This document shows, piece by piece, positions 17,302-27,400 of a stretch of DNA of 64,000 nt. The notes under the pieces were generated by a model. That model saw nothing but the letters and a program-made list of their open reading frames with translations, made no database searches and had not been told where the DNA came from. The stretch is from an uncultured Fibrobacter sp. (GTDB lineage Bacteria > Fibrobacterota > Fibrobacteria > Fibrobacterales > Fibrobacteraceae): assembly GCF_900316465.1 (NCBI RefSeq), contig NZ_ONDD01000001.1, positions 124,001 through 188,000 on the forward strand, given 5' to 3'. The stretch's first letter is position 1. Every line of letters begins with the position of its first letter. Both the position numbers and the translations under genes were made by a program.

Positions 17302-18851
17302 TATCTAAACTCCAGACTGTCCTGAGGAATAACGGTAAAGGGCTTAATCGATTCCAATTTCGAAACGGGAGCAACAATCGAGGTGGTCATCTTATCCATG
17401 TCAAAATACTTCTTGACCATCGCCTTCACCTGGTCGGCAGTCACAGCATTGATTTCTTTCACGTATTCCAAGTAATGGTCGTAAGATTTCCCCTGCAATT
17501 CGCCCTTTGCAAAAATCACGGCAATCGCTTCGGGGCTATCGAACAGGCTCGGCAAGCTTTCGATCAAGGATTTCTTCGCCTGCGCAAGTTCTTCTTCAGT
17601 GGGGCCCTGTTCGGCAAATTCATTCACGACTTCGCGAATCAGCTTCAAGGCAAATTCGACCGATTCCACCTTGGTCTGCAACGCAATGGTCACCATGGCC
17701 GTGTCGCGGTAATCGTTGCCTACCATGCTATACACGCTGTAAGCAAGGCCTTCGTCACTACGCACGCGGTTCATCAGGCGGCTCGTAAAGCTACCACCGC
17801 CCAGAATAAAGTTTGCCACCGCAGCCGGATAGTAATCCGCATGGGGCCTACGTACAAAAGGCTGGTTCATCGAAATGTTGGCCTGCGTAATATCCTTGTC
17901 GACCACGTAGATTCCAGGCTTCCTCACAAAGGAAAGCGGAGCCGGTTCCTGCACCACAGGCTTTGCATTCTTCTTCACATTCTTGGCAACCGCGGCATTC
18001 CAACTTTCAAAGAATTCCTTGAGCATGGTCACCGCAGAATCCTTATCGATATCACCCGAAAGAGCAAACAGAATACGGGAATCCGCATACACGCCCTGGG
18101 CAAAACGCTTCAAGTCGGCAATCGTCACCTTCTTGTAGTCGGCAGCATTGGCATCCCAAAGTCTCGGGTTCGGAGCGTAGTTCACCTTGGAACGGAGCGC
18201 CGAAAGCACCTTTGCCGGCGTATCATAGCGGCGGTCATAGGCAGTCAGGTAATTCGCACGCAAGATTTCGAACTGTTCCTTATCAAAGGCCGGAGCGGTC
18301 AACACTTGCTTCGAAAGCGAAAGCATGTTCGCGAAATCCTTAGACAGGCAATCGATATCGAATGTCGAGGTAAACGTTCCGACCGAAGACGTAATCCCCG
18401 CACTAATGAATTCCAGAGAATCGTCCAGGGCCTTGGCCGAAATGCCGCCACCGCCACCGCGGCGAAGCATGCTGCCCACCATCGACATGGCAGCTTCGTC
18501 TTTAAGTGCAAGCGGTGCACGCGGCTGTTCAAAGTAAACCGTAAAATTGACCAGCGGCAAACTTCTGTCGCTCACGATATAACCCGAAATTCCCGGAGCA
18601 ATTTCTACGCGGTAATCCTTCGGGTACGGGGCTACATATTTGTACTCCGGAAACTGGATATCCTTATAGCTTGCAGGAACTGCAGGTTCAGCCTTTTTTT
18701 CTGCAGCGGGAGTTGCCACCGAATCCGCCTGCGCAACAGCCGGAGCAGGCTCCGTCTGCGGTTCCGGAGAACCCGAACAAGCATTCAAGGCAAACACAGT
18801 CGCTACCGACGTCGCCGTCAAAAAGAGAACTTTCAAATCAAACTTCATCAT
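17301..18851 (-). CDS. M16 (insulinase/pitrilysin) family lipoprotein without zinc motif
   Basis: 516 residues from the ATG at 18851 (a second ATG follows directly). The N-terminus is a lipoprotein signal with lipobox LNAC, then an Ala/Pro/Glu-rich spacer. Two M16 halves follow: the first with FEQPRAP and DEAAMSMVGSMLRRGGGG, the second with FVRRPHADYYPAAVANFILG and RVRSDEGLAYSVYSMV. The HxxEH zinc site that should lie in the first half is replaced by MSMVGSM, so this copy cannot bind zinc in the usual way. The R...Y motif of the second half is kept. It resembles the non-catalytic subunit of paired M16 enzymes. A longer frame start at 18899 would destroy the signal peptide. Confidence 0.85.
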   Translation of the reverse strand: MMKFDLKVLFLTATSVATVFALNACSGSPEPQTEPAPAVAQADSVATPAAEKKAEPAVPASYKDIQFPEYKYVAPYPKDYRVEIAPGISGYIVSDRSLPLVNFTVYFEQPRAPLALKDEAAMSMVGSMLRRGGGGGISAKALDDSLEFISAGITSSVGTFTSTFDIDCLSKDFANMLSLSKQVLTAPAFDKEQFEILRANYLTAYDRRYDTPAKVLSALRSKVNYAPNPRLWDANAADYKKVTIADLKRFAQGVYADSRILFALSGDIDKDSAVTMLKEFFESWNAAVAKNVKKNAKPVVQEPAPLSFVRKPGIYVVDKDITQANISMNQPFVRRPHADYYPAAVANFILGGGSFTSRLMNRVRSDEGLAYSVYSMVGNDYRDTAMVTIALQTKVESVEFALKLIREVVNEFAEQGPTEEELAQAKKSLIESLPSLFDSPEAIAVIFAKGELQGKSYDHYLEYVKEINAVTADQVKAMVKKYFDMDKMTTSIVAPVSKLESIKPFTVIPQDSLEFR

Positions 18852-18859
18852 AAAAAAAG

Positions 18860-18865
18860 ATAGTA
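18860..18865 (-). promoter_or_regulatory. -10 box of the M16 operon
   Basis: TACTAT on the minus strand, 8 nt before the ATG at 18851. An alternative TATATT at 18872-18877 (minus) gives a 14-nt leader; it overlaps a plus-strand TATAAT at 18874-18879, so the two divergent units share promoter bases. Confidence 0.45.
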
Positions 18866-18886
18866 AATCAGAATATAATTCTTTTC

Positions 18887-18892
18887 TAAATT
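18887..18892 (+). promoter_or_regulatory. -10 box of gluQ, leaderless type
   Basis: TAAATT lies 7 nt before the ATG at 18900, giving a leaderless transcript. A second candidate, TATAAT at 18874-18879, would give a leader of about 14 nt with no Shine-Dalgarno. Confidence 0.5.
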
Positions 18893-18899
18893 TCCACAT

Positions 18900-19796
18900 A
18901 TGCCGGGAATCATCCGATTTGCGCCGAGCCCCACGGGCTTTCTACACGAAGGGCACTTGCTTTCCGCCCTTTACGTGTGCGCCGCCGCCAAAAAATGGGA
19001 CCTCAAAATCCACCTGCGCATCGAAGACCATGACCAAGGCCGCGCCCGCAAAGAATATATTGACGGAATCCGCGAAGATCTCGCCTGGTTCGGTTTCAAG
19101 TACGACAGCGAAAGTATCCAAAGTTCGCACTTTGATTTTTTCCAAAAGGTCCTCGACAAGCTTACTGCCCAAGGGCTCGTGTACCCCTGCACCTGCAGCC
19201 GCAAACAACTGCAATCCGAAAACCCCGTAAGCGATACTGGCGAAGTCATTTACCAAGGCAAGTGCCGCACGCAAGCGGCACCTTGTAGCAGCCCCCACAG
19301 CCTGCGCATTGTTATTCCAGACAAAGTAATTAACTGGTACGACGAGCGCCTCGGCGACTTCGCCGAAAACCCGAAAAATCAATGCGGCGACTTCCCGATT
19401 CGAGACCGCGACGGTTTTTGGACCTATCAATTTGCCGTCTGCATCGACGACCTTACCGAAGGAATCACGCACATTGTCCGCGGCGAAGACATCCGCAATT
19501 CCACTGCCCGCCAAATTGCGCTTTCCCAACTGATTGCCGACACCTGCCAAGGCGACCCGGACCTAAATATTCCCCCGTACACGCGCCCGCTATATTTGCA
19601 CCACCCCCTCATTGTGGATTCCAGCGGAAAAAAACTTTCCAAGCGCGAACACGCCCACAGCCTCCGCCAAGAAAAAGAAAACGGCAAGACCCCCCAAGAA
19701 CTTTTGGGCCAAATCCTCCATAAAGCAGGTTTTTTGACACACATTGTACCGACAACGTTAGAACAGGCGATAGCAACCGTCGCCGAGCATCTATAA
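18900..19796 (+). CDS. gluQ: Glutamyl-Q tRNA(Asp) synthetase
   Basis: 298 residues, the short length typical of GluQ. It has FAPSPTGFLHEGHL (HIGH-like signature, about 7-20), a zinc-site region with CTCSRKQL and YQGKC, the VRGEDIRNSTARQI block, and KKLSKRE in place of KMSKS. The anticodon-binding domain of a full GluRS is missing, as expected. The enzyme charges glutamate onto the queuosine base at the wobble position of tRNA-Asp rather than on the 3' end. It is divergent from the M16 operon and 69 nt upstream of the large helicase-like gene. Confidence 0.92.
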   Translation: MPGIIRFAPSPTGFLHEGHLLSALYVCAAAKKWDLKIHLRIEDHDQGRARKEYIDGIREDLAWFGFKYDSESIQSSHFDFFQKVLDKLTAQGLVYPCTCSRKQLQSENPVSDTGEVIYQGKCRTQAAPCSSPHSLRIVIPDKVINWYDERLGDFAENPKNQCGDFPIRDRDGFWTYQFAVCIDDLTEGITHIVRGEDIRNSTARQIALSQLIADTCQGDPDLNIPPYTRPLYLHHPLIVDSSGKKLSKREHAHSLRQEKENGKTPQELLGQILHKAGFLTHIVPTTLEQAIATVAEHL

Positions 19797-19853
19797 ACAC
19801 GCCTTTTACACTCCTTTTTAGCCACCTAATTCCGCAACCAGCAATAAATTAGG

Positions 19854-19859
19854 TATATT
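19854..19859 (+). promoter_or_regulatory. -10 box of the helicase-like gene, leaderless type
   Basis: TATATT is followed by six bases and the ATG at 19866, so the predicted transcription start is the A of the start codon. No clear -35 hexamer is seen. Confidence 0.6.
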
Positions 19860-19865
19860 CAAGGT

Positions 19866-22800
19866 ATGTCTTCACCTTCTGCTATTGTCGCCAAAATTCG
19901 GCAAGAAGCCGCCCTCTTTGACTCCAAAGACCGTTTACTCAGTTTTTCGACCAAGAACGACCTTCAGTCTCCCCTGATTACCGAAGCCGGAGACCTCTTC
20001 TACGAAAAATGGGTGCAGGCACAAGGGCCGCTTCCCCTGGAATCCTTCTTCCAGGTTTCTCAGAATTTTACGGCGCAGCAAAAGATCACCGCCCTCGATA
20101 GCATCACGACGATTCTGCGCCACAAGCTCGACGATTTGGGCGAGACAGACCTTTATCTGCTCCTCGGTTTCTTAAAGTGGGACGGCAACGCCCTTGCCCC
20201 CAGTCTCCTGGTTCCGCTCGATTTCGACGCCACTAAGAACACGGTCTCCATTTCCAAGCGCCAGCCCATCGAAAACATCATTCTGCGCGAACGCCTTAAA
20301 GATACCGTGGCTCTCCCCTCGGCCGAAGACGCCGTCATCAACGGCAAGTTCAGCCTACTTCTGTATTTTTCACAATTTGAAAAAGCCATCGCCAGCGAAC
20401 GCAATTGGCGTTTCACCCGCCACGGTCTCTGCCTCGGATTTTTCAACAGCAACCTGCTCGCCCTCAAAAAGCGATTCAGCAAGGGATTTTCCGACAAATC
20501 TATCGACGGGAACCCCATCTTGGCCACTCTCCTTTGCAAAGAAGGATTCCAGGCCCAAGAATCCCTTTTCGAAGAGCAGGATTTCGACAACGTCTTTTCG
20601 CCCGCCGACCACCACTTCCTTTACACGACCGATTCACATACGAATAAAGTGACGGTGGATGCCGAAAACGAGAACGCCTGTGCTTACGCAATCCAGACGC
20701 TCCCCGGCACCGAAAAAATGAAGGTGGCCGCAAATATTGTCGCCGACGAAATCGCCCAAGGCAAAAAGGTTTTAGTCGTCCACAAGCGCGCCGTCACCAA
20801 ACGCGCCTTCCAGAACGCCTGGCGCCCGGCCTTCCGCAGTTTCCCGGACAGCGACCGCAACGCGCTCGAACAGAAAGTTCGCGCCATGCGCAACGACTTC
20901 TTGGAATACTACAACGCGGTCAACAAGCCCATCCCGCCCACCAACGTGGTGCTTTCGGACTTGCTGCGTGAATTCAAAGACGTAAGGCAGCCTAAAAAAA
21001 AGTTCCCCGAACGCATTTTCCGCGGCATCGGCCAGCTGGACTTTAACGGCTACCAGGAACTCAAGAAAGATATTCAGATTCTGTCGGAACTCTATTTCGA
21101 CAAGAACGGCATAGAAGCCCGCAAGGCATTCCGCGGCGTAAAGATTTCAAGCCTTTCAGCCGAACAGCAGCAAGCCCTTTCCGAAGAGCTCCGCTGCGCC
21201 GCAGAAAGTGCCAAGAAGCTCACACCGATTATCCAGAAAATGGAATCGACCGGGCTCTTCCCCACAGGCATTTTCCTGTCGAGCATGATCGACATTCTCG
21301 AACTGCTGCGCGACAACTTTGACGAAAACACGCCGACGTTCGAAGACTGGCAGCTGCGCAGCCACAACTGGCACGCCTACAAGGACACGCTGACCAACCT
21401 CCCCGAAGCGGGCGACCAATGGGTGCGGTACCGTAGGCAGACATCCGACATTTACACCGACAACGCCGTCGACGAAAACATCCAGAATGCACGTGACGAC
21501 TTTGCCGAATGCCAGAACATTTCTCTCAAGGGCCTTTCGGAACGTTACCGCACTTCGCGCAAGCGCCTTATGCAGGTCATCCGCAAGCCCAAGACCGTCG
21601 ACTCCGACGCCAAGCTTTTGGACCTGATCGACACGCTCCTCGAGCTGCAAGCGAACAAGAAGACTTACAAAGAAAGCGCCGTGCTCGGCAACCACTTGCT
21701 CGGGCGAGACTGGCACTTCGAAGGTTCCAACTGGGTCGAGCTCAACCAGAAGATCCAGTACATCTACAATTTCCGCGACCAGCACAAGGACGACCCCAAG
21801 CTGGACTTGCTGTTGCAGCTGCTGGAACAGTGGCATAACTTCAAGGACTTGCAGCCGGAACTTTCGAACCTCTGGAATTCTGTTATCGACCTCCAGACTT
21901 CGATCAAGCAAATCAACAAGGACTTGGATCTCGAGACTCCGCTCGAAAGCCTGAACATCGAAAAGTGGCTCGGTCAAATCCAGCAATGGAATGACAACTG
22001 GAGCCACCTCGACATCCACCTGCAGCTGACCGCCCATTTCAAGAAAATGGAAAGCTACTGCAACACGGCCCTCATTGAATATCTGAAGGATCCCGAAAAC
22101 GCAGACACCGATTTCAGCAGCGCACTCGCCCATTACTGGACAGCCGCCCAGATCCAAGCGGCCACCAAAGAATGCCCCGTGCTCTTCTCGGAATCCCCGA
22201 AGGCCAAGGCGCAAAAGAGCAAGGAATACCGCACGCTCCTGGACCAGTTCTGCAGCGCAAACTTCAAGGAACTGCACAACGCCGTTGACGCCGACTCGAC
22301 TATTCTCACAGTCGCAGAACTTGCCGACGCACTCAGCATTCCTGAAAAGCAGACCTTCGACATTTCGATTATTCTCGATGCCGACGCCATCTCGCTGGTC
22401 GAGGCATTGCCGATTCTGCTTGCAGCGCCCAAGACCATTCTCATTGGCGACCCGCACAACCCGAGTCACGACTACCTGCCGATTGACGCCTTCCACGAAG
22501 AAGCCCTCACACGAAGCGCCTTCTTCCAAGAAAGCATTTTGACGGCAGCACTCCGTCAGGGCGCTCCGACCCGAGAACTCTGGTTTACCTCGCAGTATAG
22601 CGACCCGGCGATTGTCACGTTTGCCAACGAACGCATTTACAATCACGGAATCAAGCAGTTCCCGCCTCCGAACAACGATATCTTCAAGGGCATTTCGATC
22701 AAGGAAGTTTCCGACAAAATCGAAACGATTGCGCTTACGGCTATCCGCCACGCGGAACGTCACCCGGAAAAGACTCTTGGGATCATCGCATTCCACCAGT

Positions 22801-23963
22801 CCACCTGTCAAGAAATCGAAGACGCAATCCGCGCAAGACTTGTTGTTGGCACACCTGCAGCAGCCTTCTTTACAAGGCCGAACGCAGACATCCGCTATTA
22901 CGTCAAGACACCCGAAAGAGCCGTGGACCAGTTCCGCGACACGATTCTCTTGTGCATGGAAGCCGAAGGCGCCAGCGGTCTCGACCACAAGATCGCCGTT
23001 TGCTCGACGCTTGCCAAGCGCGAACTTCGCGCCTTCATTACCGAAACCGACCTCGCCAAAATCGCATCGCAAAAGAATTCGCTTTTCCGCGAATGGCTCA
23101 ATTTCTTGCAGTCCAGACAATACGACCCCGTGGTCGATATCGAACCTGCAGCCTCTCCGCTCCGTAGCGAAGTCATCGAGGCTCTCAAGAACGAAAAGAT
23201 CTTGGCCCAGGAATACACTTCAAAGGGCGGCATTCCCGTGGGCCCGGTCGTCATCGACGCAAACAACCCCACGCATTTCTTGGCGCTTATCGAAGACGAT
23301 TGCACCACGGAACGTTTCCGCGACTCTATCGAAGACCGCGACTACGTGCGCCCGCAGATTCTCAAGCAACTCGGCTGGAAGGTCATGAACCTTTGGCTCC
23401 CGTTCTGGTACATGTCCAACAAGGACGAAGTCGGACACCTCATGGCAACGCTTGCTATCGAGCAGAGCGTAGCTCCCCCGCCCACCGTCGAAGCCGACGA
23501 GGACGATGGTTCCGAAGTCTTTGACGCAGCCGCCAAGCCCATGACAGAACCTTACGTGGTCCAGCACCCGAAAATCGAAGGCACTGCCCACGACAAGCCC
23601 ATTGCAGAACTCCCGACGGCAGCTCTCATTACGCAGCTCAAGTTCTATGTCGACTCGGAAGCCCCGATCCACGAAGAAATCTTGAAGCAGCGCGTTCTGG
23701 AATTGCACCATGTCGACAGAGCAGGTCCCGTGCTCCAGAAGGCGCTCACCGAAGCAATCCTCCAAGGCTTGCAGAAGAAGCGCTTTATCAAGACCGGACC
23801 GTTCTACTATTCGCTCAAGGCCAAGGATCCGGTGGCACGCAACCGCGCAAACCGCCCCGACTTTGAACGCAAGCTTGCCTATGTGGCCCCCGAAGAACGC
23901 GCGCTCATGCCGCAGAGCATGGACGAGCACGCCATCAAGCAAGCTATGGGTCTCTTGGAATAA
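19866..23963 (+). CDS. DUF4011/SF1-helicase/DUF3320 family protein with degenerate helicase motifs
   Basis: 1365 residues, intact. The layout matches the DUF4011-helicase-nuclease-DUF3320 family: N-terminal GETDLYLLLGFLKW and APSLLVPLDF (about 92-118), an ATPase core (about 265-1080), an MTES_1575-like nuclease domain (about 1100-1195) and a DUF3320-like winged helix (about 1245-1320). The motifs are changed: Walker A GPPGTGKS reads TLPGTEKM (278-285), the DEAS block reads DADA (838-841), GDPKQLPPT reads GDPHNPSHD (861-869), HYRS reads TSQY (908-911) and the TRAR block reads TETD. The nuclease keeps D1131 and the E1143-D1144-D1145 cluster. ATP-driven unwinding is therefore unlikely; DNA or RNA binding or cleavage remains possible. 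Relatives are often in defence or DNA-repair settings, but no defence partner is seen here. Confidence 0.8.
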   Translation: MSSPSAIVAKIRQEAALFDSKDRLLSFSTKNDLQSPLITEAGDLFYEKWVQAQGPLPLESFFQVSQNFTAQQKITALDSITTILRHKLDDLGETDLYLLLGFLKWDGNALAPSLLVPLDFDATKNTVSISKRQPIENIILRERLKDTVALPSAEDAVINGKFSLLLYFSQFEKAIASERNWRFTRHGLCLGFFNSNLLALKKRFSKGFSDKSIDGNPILATLLCKEGFQAQESLFEEQDFDNVFSPADHHFLYTTDSHTNKVTVDAENENACAYAIQTLPGTEKMKVAANIVADEIAQGKKVLVVHKRAVTKRAFQNAWRPAFRSFPDSDRNALEQKVRAMRNDFLEYYNAVNKPIPPTNVVLSDLLREFKDVRQPKKKFPERIFRGIGQLDFNGYQELKKDIQILSELYFDKNGIEARKAFRGVKISSLSAEQQQALSEELRCAAESAKKLTPIIQKMESTGLFPTGIFLSSMIDILELLRDNFDENTPTFEDWQLRSHNWHAYKDTLTNLPEAGDQWVRYRRQTSDIYTDNAVDENIQNARDDFAECQNISLKGLSERYRTSRKRLMQVIRKPKTVDSDAKLLDLIDTLLELQANKKTYKESAVLGNHLLGRDWHFEGSNWVELNQKIQYIYNFRDQHKDDPKLDLLLQLLEQWHNFKDLQPELSNLWNSVIDLQTSIKQINKDLDLETPLESLNIEKWLGQIQQWNDNWSHLDIHLQLTAHFKKMESYCNTALIEYLKDPENADTDFSSALAHYWTAAQIQAATKECPVLFSESPKAKAQKSKEYRTLLDQFCSANFKELHNAVDADSTILTVAELADALSIPEKQTFDISIILDADAISLVEALPILLAAPKTILIGDPHNPSHDYLPIDAFHEEALTRSAFFQESILTAALRQGAPTRELWFTSQYSDPAIVTFANERIYNHGIKQFPPPNNDIFKGISIKEVSDKIETIALTAIRHAERHPEKTLGIIAFHQSTCQEIEDAIRARLVVGTPAAAFFTRPNADIRYYVKTPERAVDQFRDTILLCMEAEGASGLDHKIAVCSTLAKRELRAFITETDLAKIASQKNSLFREWLNFLQSRQYDPVVDIEPAASPLRSEVIEALKNEKILAQEYTSKGGIPVGPVVIDANNPTHFLALIEDDCTTERFRDSIEDRDYVRPQILKQLGWKVMNLWLPFWYMSNKDEVGHLMATLAIEQSVAPPPTVEADEDDGSEVFDAAAKPMTEPYVVQHPKIEGTAHDKPIAELPTAALITQLKFYVDSEAPIHEEILKQRVLELHHVDRAGPVLQKALTEAILQGLQKKRFIKTGPFYYSLKAKDPVARNRANRPDFERKLAYVAPEERALMPQSMDEHAIKQAMGLLE

Positions 23964-23968
23964 CAAAC

Positions 23969-23996
23969 ATGCCCGGTCAAACCGGGCATTCCTTTT
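23969..23996 (+). terminator. Terminator of the gluQ/helicase-like unit
   Basis: 9-bp stem ATGCCCGGT/ACCGGGCAT with loop CAA, followed by TCCTTTT, right after the stop codon at 23963. Confidence 0.85.
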
Positions 23997-24000
23997 ACAA

Positions 24001-24029
24001 AAAAAAGCCCCGTTTGACACGGGGTTTTC
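24001..24029 (-). terminator. Terminator of the SPOR gene, usable from both sides
   Basis: 6-bp stem CCCCGT/ACGGGG with a 5-nt loop flanked by A-run and T-run. It lies just after the minus-strand SPOR gene and back to back with the plus-strand terminator. Confidence 0.8.
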
Positions 24030-24033
24030 TTAA

Positions 24034-24432
24034 TTACTTCACCTTCACAACGAAAGCGGTAATGTTGTAGGCGGACAATTCGCGAGCCTTGTCTTCGGCA
24101 GCCTTCTTGTTGCTCCATCCACCGCCACGGAGCTTGTAGAACGGAGCATCGAACACGACCTGAACCGCATAGCCGGTGCTTGCAGAAAGCTGGGCGCGGC
24201 GACGCTGGGCGGCATCAAAATCAGCCACCGATTCAAACTGGAGCATGTAGTAGCCGTCAGACTTGGACGACTTGGCAGCGGCCTTCGGCAGAGCTTCGCT
24301 CTTGGAGCTATCGCGCAGGGAGGCGCTCAAAACGGGTTTGTATTCCTTGCCGCGGAAAAGGGTATCCAAATCGGTCGGTTCGGCGGCAAAGGCTAAGGTG
24401 CAAAAACAAATAGCAGCTAAAATCTTTCGCAT
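24034..24432 (-). CDS. Exported SPOR-domain protein
   Basis: 132 residues. A Sec signal (KILAAICFCTLAFAAEP) is followed by a short linker and a single C-terminal SPOR domain (about 62-132: GYYMLQFESVADFDAA, then GYAVQVVF and APFYKLRGGGW). SPOR domains bind peptidoglycan lacking stem peptides, mostly at the division septum. With no transmembrane anchor visible it should be a free periplasmic protein. Single gene between two terminators, predicted leaderless. Confidence 0.85.
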   Translation of the reverse strand: MRKILAAICFCTLAFAAEPTDLDTLFRGKEYKPVLSASLRDSSKSEALPKAAAKSSKSDGYYMLQFESVADFDAAQRRRAQLSASTGYAVQVVFDAPFYKLRGGGWSNKKAAEDKARELSAYNITAFVVKVK

Positions 24433-24438
24433 GTCATA

Positions 24439-24444
24439 AATATA
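24439..24444 (-). promoter_or_regulatory. -10 box of the SPOR gene, leaderless type
   Basis: TATATT on the minus strand is six bases from the ATG at 24432 and starts inside the T-run of the upstream fibro-slime terminator. Confidence 0.65.
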
Positions 24445-24476
24445 AAAAAAGGAACGGATTTTATCCGTTCCTTTTT
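24445..24476 (-). terminator. Terminator of fibro-slime gene A
   Basis: 9-bp stem GGAACGGAT/ATCCGTTCC with a 3-nt loop and T-runs on both sides. The matching terminator of gene B has the same stem with one compensated base pair. Confidence 0.9.
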
Positions 24477-24497
24477 CAAATCTGTTCGTCAGATTAC

Positions 24498-27400
24498 TTA
24501 TTTGCCAGCAGCTTTCAGGTAATCCGTCACAGGCTTCGGCGAGCGCTTGATGCCCCAGACAGAAGTGGTTTCCTGCTTAGCTTCCTTACCGGCAGAACCG
24601 AGTCTCACGTAGGAATTGAGCTTAACGATGTAAGCACCGGTACCCACCATGCGGCCCTTGTCAGAACGCATGTTCCAACCGATGAAGAAGTTGCGATCGT
24701 TGCCAGCATCGGTGCAGAGGCCACCGTTGAAGTACTTTTCAGAGTTCTTGCTGTCATCGCAGTAAATCTTCTGTTTCTTGCTTGCAACAAAGCCACCAAG
24801 GTTCGTGTAGTACTGGACTTCGTAGAAGAAGAAGACATCAGCAGGATCAACCTTCTTGCGTTCTTCTTCGTCGAGGCCGTTGAACAGAGCGTACATGTCA
24901 GCCTTGACAAAGTGACCCGGCTTACCACCTTCAGCAGCCATGACTTCGTTCTTGGTCATAGTCGTACGGTAAGCGTTCACAGTCACAGCAGGCACCTTGT
25001 CGCCAGACGGGCCGTTAGCCGTAGAGGCAAACTTGTTTTCAATCACGGCGATTTCAGCGTCACCCGTGACCGGGACCCACATAGACGGGAGTCTCTTCGT
25101 TTCGTTGTAGCTCGTCGGAGAGTTCCAGTAGTAGGCCGCGTCAGAAGCAGCACGCAGAGTATCGCTACCCGGCTGCGTGTAATGCGTCGTATCGGCATCA
25201 GACCAGAACACGTTCGACAGGTCACCACCCAGGCGCACATAGTCGCCCACGTGCGGAGAAACGCTACCGCGCAGGTACATGTACTTGATACGGCCTTCGC
25301 CATTAGCAGCACCCAAGGCAGGCTCGCTCTGAGCAGTCACCTTAGCAGAGGTGTTACCCAAGGCAGACACAAAGCGGTTGGCTTCCGGCAGTTCAATTGC
25401 GGAATTCAGGTAGAAGTCCAGAGCATCCTTCTTATTAGAAGAAGCAATGAGCTTGACCGGTTCAGACATGATAATCACAAGGCTATCGTAGTCAGTCAGG
25501 TCGTCACCATTCTTAATGGTACGCACTTCAGCACGCAGCGGCACAGGAGCAATACGGTCGGTCAAAGCACCGGCGAAGCCCTGCTTCACGTTCTTACCCT
25601 TATCTTCAAAGATTGCGTAAGAATGAACCTTACCCACACCAGATGTCTTGACAGCTTCAGAAAGCGTGAGGCCGCCAATCGTAATCAGGTTGGAGCAGTA
25701 GCCGCCCTTACCATTGTATTCAACCTGCTTAGAGCAGTCAATGTTGCTCTTGGACACTTCCACCAACTGGTTACAGGTAATGGAGGTATCCTTCGGAATG
25801 GTAGAATAGCCATCCTTATGCGGGTTATGGTTAACAGCCGAAGTGGAATCCCACATAATGCAGATCTTGGTCGGCAAGGAGTCCTGGTGAATCGGGCGGT
25901 CATAGTAAATCGCAATAGAGTCACCGATACCATCCAAGTATTCCTGGCTCATGCTGAAGTACGGGGCCGGGATCTTGTGTTCCAGAGTGGGAGTTGCACC
26001 CTTCACGTCGAACACGTCAGCCAAAACCGGGTACGGTACCGGAGGATCGCGGAAGTACATCGGAGTGTACACAGCCTGCACAAAGTCGTTGTATTCGGCA
26101 ACGATCGTTGCAGGAGAATTGATAGAAGGATCCGTATCCCAGCGGTACTTAGTCAGCGAGCGCACAGAAATCGTGGCGTAGCCGTTGTTAAATTCCACTT
26201 CTTCTGGAATAAAGTCAATCTTTGCAGAGGTCGTAGAACCCTTCCTAATCTTGAGGCCGTTACATTCGGTCAAGCAGGGGCTGTAGCTGCCGTCTTCGTT
26301 GGGTTTCAACACGGCAAGGTACAGGTCATACACAGAGCCGACCCAGTATTCGTCATAAGTACCATCGGCATTTGCAGTCTGGCCCTTAACGGACTTGGCG
26401 TTACCACCTTCTTCCGGAATAGATTCGATAAAGGTGATCTGCGGCAGATAGAAGCTGATCGTCACAGCATTCTGTCGACCCGTCACACTCACGTTGAAGG
26501 ACTGAATGCTATTGGTCATGTTATCCATGTCAATGGTTGCATAGAGCGTATCGACACCGGATTCACCAATATTACGCTTCTGACCGGAACCGAGTCTCTT
26601 GCGGACGGTACCTTCGGTCGTCACGGAATCATACCAAAGAGTCAAGACCTTGTCGTATGTGAGCGTGTATTCCACACCAATTGCATCCTGCGGGAAGATT
26701 TCAACGCCCTTCGTATTACCTTCGCCCGGAGCGACAGAAGACACATAGATAGGAATGTATTCGCCTGCCATAGCGGTGGTCTGCAAGTTATACTTGCCAT
26801 TCGGAATATCGACACCGTTCGTATCCTTGGCAACACCGTTTGCATAAATCACATCGACTTCGCCACTCATACGGAAGGTAGCCACCTTCTTGGACTTGCC
26901 GTCGATGTTCACGAACAGCGTATAGCGGCCACCGCCCAAGCACATCTTATCCTTGTCCACCTTCGGAGCGGTCAAAGAGGTCAAGTCAACACCGCACTTG
27001 TACACACCCGGAGTAGACACATTTTCAAATCCAGGAACAGGTTCAGAAGAAACCAAGTTACCATTTACAAGAGTATAGGAAATGTTCAAGCCAGCTTTGG
27101 TAATCTGGTCGCCGCAATAGGTTTCTTCCTTGTCGTCACCCGTCATGGCAGCAGCGCAGGAGCCATCGCCAGACTTGGTGTAGCAGATTTCGTAAGAAGT
27201 TTCAGACGGGTTACTCGTGTTCTTTTTACCCTTGGCACTAATTGCAGTCTTCTGCTGGATGTACATGTTCGTCTTGATACGCACGTTACTCATGGTCGTA
27301 CGACGGTCGCAGAAGAAGATGTCGAGGTCATACTGGTTACCAGCAACAAGCTTTCCGCTCTTACCTTCAAACTTATCCAAGTTCGCATAACCCGGGGCGG

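Noticed and set aside
18852..18899. N-terminal extension of the M16 protein to 18899
   Set aside because: It would bury the lipoprotein signal and run through the divergent promoter.
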